A DNA stretch of 64,000 nucleotides from Paludibacter propionicigenes WB4 (GTDB lineage: Bacteria; Bacteroidota; Bacteroidia; Bacteroidales; Paludibacteraceae), in NCBI RefSeq assembly GCF_000183135.1, contig NC_014734.1:1922001-1986000 (forward strand), read 5' to 3'. The notes beneath the pieces were generated by a model. It did not search any database. It was not told the origin of the DNA and worked only from the letters and a program-made list of their open reading frames with translations. How positions within the stretch are numbered: the stretch's first letter is position 1; each line of letters starts with the position of its first letter. Position numbers and translations under genes: made by a program. Positions 60,034 to 64,000 of the stretch are shown piece by piece.

Positions 60034-61605
60034 CTAGTTCTTTGTTATCTTATCTGTTATGTGGAAATAATCGAAATCGGCATAACCACCGGGAGTTTTG
60101 GAAGAATAATAGTATAATCCAAAGCGATAACCCATAAAATGAGTCAAGGTGTATTCCATTTTTATCTGCGAGCCTATTTGTTTCCATGATTTTCCATCCA
60201 GACTGTAGAAGAAACGGCCTATATCCACTTTATTCGTGAAATCGCATTCTGCTTTTAGATAAACCACTTTTTGATTAATAGGTACATTTTGAACTTCGAC
60301 AGGTTTGCGTGCTTCTCCATTAATCATTACAATCGATTTGGTTCCATTCGCCACTTTAACTCCTACCTGACCGTACTTTTGTTGCAAAAGCCCAAGACCG
60401 GCATAGTCTCCATCTTTCAAACCTGACACATCGAGCGAAGTGATACCAGCTGAAACCGGACCAAATGTTCGTTGAGTGAGCGTATTTTTTGCTTGTACAA
60501 ACATAGAATCTATCCGTCCGGTTTTTAATCTTAAATATCCTTTGCGCTCAGTTACAGACCATAACTTGTTGTCCGGATTATGATTCCATTGCCAAACCAA
60601 CGGCAAAGCAGGTTCTCCTTTTTTGCGGGTAAATTCATCATTATTTACAATTCCCGGAATCAAACCTTTGCTTGCAGGCAGATCAAGTGTTGTTGGAACT
60701 TTGCCATTTTCACCTATTACAGGCCAGCCATTTTCCCATTTCATTGGTACAAGGTAAGGAATACGACCTACCGAACCGTGATCCTGAAACAGATATGCAA
60801 ACCAACGTCCATCGGGGGTATCAATCATACCTCCCTGCGCTACACCCTGATCCTGAAGTGCTACTTTTCCCTCCCAGGGTCCGGTAATTTTATCGGCTCT
60901 GTGAACTAATACAGTGCGCATACTATTTCTAGGCCAGCAGATATTGAATAAATAGTATTTGCCATCGTGCTTAAACAACTGCGAACCTTCGGCTTGAAGC
61001 ATTATACTTCCACCCGGAGCACTAGCATTTTCTATTAGCACTCTTTCCGTTCCTTCCTTCACCCCTGACAAATCTTCTTTTATTTCATAGATTTTTAGCT
61101 TTCCGGCACCTGTTACTAAATAAATACTTCCATTATCGTCAAAAAATAATGAATTATCATGATATGAAGGACTAAATGAGTGTTCAACCCAAGGACCTTT
61201 TTCTATGTCTTTAGTTGTAAAAATGTAGGTTTTATTTGTAGTTGAAGAAAAGGTAGAAATGTAATAAAGCCCTTTATGGAAACGTATACTGCTTGCCCAC
61301 GATCCTTTACCATAATCATTCTTGCCGTTATTCAGGTTCAACTTATCCATCTCTCCCAACGTATTATAAGCATAACTTACGGTTTCCCAATTCACTAAAT
61401 CTTTAGATTTCATAACTGGAACACCCGGGTTCATGTGCATAGTGGTGCTACTCATATAATAAGTGTCACCTACGCGAATCATCGACATATCAGGTACATC
61501 TGCATAGATGATTGGATTAGTAGCCTTTTTTATTTGTGCGTTAAGCACCGTGGAAGCTCCAAATGCAACAAAAAGTGCAAGAATAAGAAACTGTTTTTTT
61601 GACAT
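60034..61605 (-). CDS. GH43 beta-xylosidase/arabinofuranosidase with concanavalin-like C-terminal domain
   Basis: 523 residues. The signal peptide ends LNA before Gln24. The propeller (about 30-320) carries the IIYADVPDMSMIR entry motif (base Asp39), pKa Asp150 (SYHDNSLFFDD) and acid Glu206 (LQAEGSQLF). Residues about 325-520 form the beta-sandwich typical of xylosidase-type GH43 enzymes (ending ADFDYFHI), here closing the substrate pocket. This architecture (subfamily 12-like) is linked to arabinofuranosidase and xylosidase activity on oligosaccharides. The C-terminal module is related by its final motif to that of the long GH3 at 25240. Confidence 0.93.
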   Translation of the reverse strand: MSKKQFLILALFVAFGASTVLNAQIKKATNPIIYADVPDMSMIRVGDTYYMSSTTMHMNPGVPVMKSKDLVNWETVSYAYNTLGEMDKLNLNNGKNDYGKGSWASSIRFHKGLYYISTFSSTTNKTYIFTTKDIEKGPWVEHSFSPSYHDNSLFFDDNGSIYLVTGAGKLKIYEIKEDLSGVKEGTERVLIENASAPGGSIMLQAEGSQLFKHDGKYYLFNICWPRNSMRTVLVHRADKITGPWEGKVALQDQGVAQGGMIDTPDGRWFAYLFQDHGSVGRIPYLVPMKWENGWPVIGENGKVPTTLDLPASKGLIPGIVNNDEFTRKKGEPALPLVWQWNHNPDNKLWSVTERKGYLRLKTGRIDSMFVQAKNTLTQRTFGPVSAGITSLDVSGLKDGDYAGLGLLQQKYGQVGVKVANGTKSIVMINGEARKPVEVQNVPINQKVVYLKAECDFTNKVDIGRFFYSLDGKSWKQIGSQIKMEYTLTHFMGYRFGLYYYSSKTPGGYADFDYFHITDKITKN

Positions 61606-61807
61606 ATTGAGTTTAAATTTTATTATTTCGTGTTTTTAATCGGTCTGTTTTTAAAAATTGAACTTTTTCAGGTTGACAATATATTTTGACTAAAGTTTAT
61701 CACAAAGGTTTAACGTCCAAACGAACTTTGAACATTTTTTATGGGTCTATTTATCCTTCCGAAATTTTCAGTTTATCAAGGGTTCTAAAATAGAATGGAT
61801 AAAATCT

Positions 61808-62869
61808 CTATTTCATATATCCGACTTCCCGGTAATATCTCTGTGCACCAGGATGAAGCGGCACCCCGAAATTTGTCCACACAGTCTTTGTATCATAAGT
61901 ATAAATGCGGATAAACCACTTTAATGCACCGCGATTTTCATCAATCGCTTTTGCAATGTCGTATGCCGCCTGCTCCGGCGTATCATCGCGCGCAAAAACA
62001 GCTTCTCCCGATCGTCCAAGAGTTTTGAAACGACGATTGACCCCTTTGAGCAAACCGTAGTGCACCTCCACTATTTCAGCATCCACATTTTGCTGTGCAA
62101 TCTGTTTCAATAAGTTTTCGGGCAGCTCTAAAAAATAAAAATCAAATTTCTGACTCAGGGTAGTCCACCAAGAAGATTCCGGATTGAGTGCCGGACTTGC
62201 AAGAAATCCAGCAACTATATCAAAATTTCCTTTTTTGGCTTCATCCAGCGTTACATCTGTTTTTCCACCCCAAGACTTGATATCGTCGGTAGAAATTCCA
62301 TAATAATTCAGAATAGTACTCATAGCAGCATCGGCACCCACAATCCGAACAGGTAAATGTTGCTGTTTAATGTTGCTGAAATCTTTTATTCCGGTTTCTT
62401 TCCTTACAGCAATCAGATAATAAAAAGGGTCTTCGAGTTTTGCTATTAAACGAAGATTTTTATACCCTTCTTTACCCCCGGGGGTTCCACGATAGGCAGA
62501 ACTCAGCATGGCGCTGGACGTTAAGCCAAAGTCAACACGCGCATTGACACGAACATTGACCCCATCTTCCAGATTTATCTCATCGAGTGGAGGTGGATAA
62601 TCGTTGGTTGAAACCAGCCGAGGACCGTACGAACGGTTGCAATTGCGACAAATAATGACTGAATAGCCGTACGGTTTCATGGATTGCTGCACAAAATCAC
62701 CCAACTCACCCCAGGGACAACCGGTATCGCATGCTCCTGCAATCACCGGACGTTTTACATCCCAACCTGTTTTTCCGACATCGATAGTTTCCTGAGCATG
62801 AATTAAGGTTGATGGCATAACAATCGTCAACCATAACAGAATCAGATATTGTAATTGCTTCTTTAGCAT
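61808..62869 (-). CDS. TAXI-type (TRAP-associated) periplasmic solute-binding protein, orphan
   Basis: 353 residues. The signal peptide ends IHA before Gln26. The rest is a two-lobed periplasmic binding fold with the TAXI/NMT1-like ending HPGAQRYYREVG. TAXI proteins normally deliver organic acids to a DctQM-type TRAP permease, but no permease gene is in the window. Two close cysteine pairs near the N-terminus (Cys47/Cys51 and Cys74/Cys77) are unusual for this family and may form disulfides or bind metal. It lies between two GH43 genes, with a 202-base gap downstream and 21 bases upstream. A role in capturing a released acid (uronate, ferulate or acetate) is conceivable but speculative. Confidence 0.78.
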   Translation of the reverse strand: MLKKQLQYLILLWLTIVMPSTLIHAQETIDVGKTGWDVKRPVIAGACDTGCPWGELGDFVQQSMKPYGYSVIICRNCNRSYGPRLVSTNDYPPPLDEINLEDGVNVRVNARVDFGLTSSAMLSSAYRGTPGGKEGYKNLRLIAKLEDPFYYLIAVRKETGIKDFSNIKQQHLPVRIVGADAAMSTILNYYGISTDDIKSWGGKTDVTLDEAKKGNFDIVAGFLASPALNPESSWWTTLSQKFDFYFLELPENLLKQIAQQNVDAEIVEVHYGLLKGVNRRFKTLGRSGEAVFARDDTPEQAAYDIAKAIDENRGALKWFIRIYTYDTKTVWTNFGVPLHPGAQRYYREVGYMK

Positions 62870-62890
62870 AATCTACAGATTAAATTTATT

Positions 62891-64000
62891 TCAATTAGAG
62901 ACGGGAATGGCTACAGCGGCCGGTAGTGCCCCTGCGGCTTTTCCGAATACAGTAAATTCCAGAAGTCCCAGCGGTGATGCTTTTGGCCAGTTGGTAACAG
63001 TCAGGCGGACAAAACGACATTTGACCGGAGATATCTCATCAAAAATAGTATTTCGGGCGATGGTATTTCGAGATTGATCCAGTGCAGTCTCAAACGTTTT
63101 TCCATCGGTTGAAACTTCAATTTTGTACTGGTATATTTCTGCTGAAGGTTGTTGCGCTCCTTGAGCGGGTCTTCCGAACCCGCGTCGTCCGCCGTTGAAC
63201 ATTAACCGAACACCGTCAATGGTGAACATCTGCACCACATCGAAACGCGTAGCCGGCGATAATTCAATCAATAAAGATGGCAGAGAATCGGTCGCAGCAG
63301 GTTCCCACCAGGTACCGCTGGAATTATCTACAGCATAAGCAGCCTCGTGTCCGGGTTTTTCTGTCGAAAATTTAGACAAGGCATTCATTGCCAGGATTTT
63401 ATTGATGATAACAGGAAGAGATTCGCTATTGCCTTTTGCAGGATCAGTTACGGTGCCCGGTGCCCATTGTGGTGTATCGGTAATTTTAACCGACATATTT
63501 CCTGCTTTGTCGAAAGTAATGCGATCCATACCAATGCGTCGTCCGCCGGGAGGATTGGAAAGAACGATGGTGTAGAACTGCCAAAGATTACCATCCGGGC
63601 CTTCAACAATACTGCCATGAGCCGTTCCGGTGACAAGTCCTTCCGTTTTGCGGAGCAAAGGATTATTTGGCGCATACGTAAAAGGCCCTAAAGGAGATTT
63701 TGCAGTATAATAACCTTCGGCATAGGTTTTCCACTGAGTACCCGATGCAGAATATTGCAGATAATAAGTTCCCTTGTGTTTTTGTAACCACGGTCCTTCA
63801 ATCCATGCAACATCGGGATATTCGTTCATCTCCCCATATCGTTCCCATTCATGCTTGTTATTGAATCCGAAAAGATGTTTTACCGGACCGGCAAACCGAC
63901 TGATATCGTTTGGATCGAGCGGTACGACATAAATTCCACTGACACCACGACCGGGATAATAGAGATAGGGTTTGTTGTCATCATCAATAAAAATATCTAC
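62891..64000 (-). CDS. GH43-type hydrolase with C-terminal F5/8 (CBM32-like) domain, 5' end outside window
   Basis: The frame is open to the last base of the window, so about 370 C-terminal residues are seen. They begin in the propeller (FIDDDNKPYLYYPG, where the pKa region lies just upstream) and include the acid Glu in WIEGPWLQKHKG. A discoidin-type carbohydrate-binding domain follows (about 160 to the end, with WWEPAATDSLPSLLIEL). A Gly/Arg/Gln-rich loop (63140-63193) interrupts the discoidin domain. The frame has an internal Met at 63829, but upstream coding clearly continues, so that is not the start. It is the first visible gene of the right operon. SusC/SusD-type genes may lie further upstream, beyond this window. 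Confidence 0.9.
   Translation of the reverse strand, partial: VDIFIDDDNKPYLYYPGRGVSGIYVVPLDPNDISRFAGPVKHLFGFNNKHEWERYGEMNEYPDVAWIEGPWLQKHKGTYYLQYSASGTQWKTYAEGYYTAKSPLGPFTYAPNNPLLRKTEGLVTGTAHGSIVEGPDGNLWQFYTIVLSNPPGGRRIGMDRITFDKAGNMSVKITDTPQWAPGTVTDPAKGNSESLPVIINKILAMNALSKFSTEKPGHEAAYAVDNSSGTWWEPAATDSLPSLLIELSPATRFDVVQMFTIDGVRLMFNGGRRGFGRPAQGAQQPSAEIYQYKIEVSTDGKTFETALDQSRNTIARNTIFDEISPVKCRFVRLTVTNWPKASPLGLLEFTVFGKAAGALPAAVAIPVSN

Noticed and set aside
61703-61730. CAAAG...CTTTG repeat in the gap upstream of the GH43 at 60034
   Set aside because: Only 5-bp arms with a long spacer; expected by chance in AT-rich DNA.

Overview
The window comes from a member of the Bacteroidota, most likely the order Bacteroidales. 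The evidence is an AT-rich genome, a hybrid two-component system (HTCS) regulator, secreted enzymes whose signal peptides mostly end just before Gln, a Bacteroides-type -7 promoter box, and decayed rteA/rteB genes of a CTnDOT-like conjugative transposon at the left edge. It holds about 30 carbohydrate-active enzyme genes, nearly all on the minus strand. Species cannot be read from the sequence.

Layout. 1-1739 (+): tail of a mobile-element operon, including broken RteA-like sensor and RteB-like sigma-54 regulator genes. 1846-1985: two hairpin terminators separate it from the catabolic genes. 2025-21943 (-): GH43, GH31+PA14, GH10, GH31, GH27, GH2, GH43-CBM6, GH43-CBM6 with an internally duplicated propeller segment, NPCBM-GH27, GH43-CBM6 and a DUF3237 protein. 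A hairpin terminator at 21972-22007 separates these from 22024-33660 (-): GH2 beta-galactosidase, a 1278-residue multidomain GH3, GH3+PA14 and GH97. 34121-38047 (+): the HTCS regulator, the only intact plus-strand gene, divergent from the GH97 operon and convergent with the next block. 38157-64000 (-), beginning beyond the right edge: GH10 xylanase, GPH-family oligosaccharide symporter, a GDSL/SGNH acetylesterase of sialate-O-acetylesterase type, GH115, a CE6-type acetylxylan esterase, GH67, seven tandem CE1 (feruloyl/acetyl) esterases, GH43-CBM6, GH27-CBM35, GH43 with a concanavalin-like C-terminal domain, an orphan TAXI-type solute-binding protein, and a GH43-CBM32 protein cut by the window end.

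Inferred function. The gene set fits stepwise breakdown of highly decorated, acetylated and feruloylated glucurono-arabinoxylan of the cereal-bran type. GH10 enzymes cut the xylan backbone. GH115 and GH67 remove (methyl)glucuronic acid from polymer or internal positions and from oligomer ends. GH43 and GH3 remove arabinose and xylose. GH27, GH97, GH31 and GH2 remove galactose and xylose caps on side chains. CE1, CE6 and the GDSL esterase remove ferulate and acetate. The symporter imports oligosaccharides across the inner membrane, and the HTCS senses an oligosaccharide in the periplasm. No SusC/SusD pair, and no clear lipoprotein enzyme, lies in the window. The outer-membrane uptake part must therefore be elsewhere, possibly just past position 64000 where the last operon starts.

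The most unusual points are the seven-gene CE1 array with two versions of the catalytic acid, the GH43 with a duplicated propeller segment whose second copy lost its DP aspartate, G/P/A/Q/R-rich loops recurring in unrelated enzymes, and the TAXI protein without a TRAP permease.
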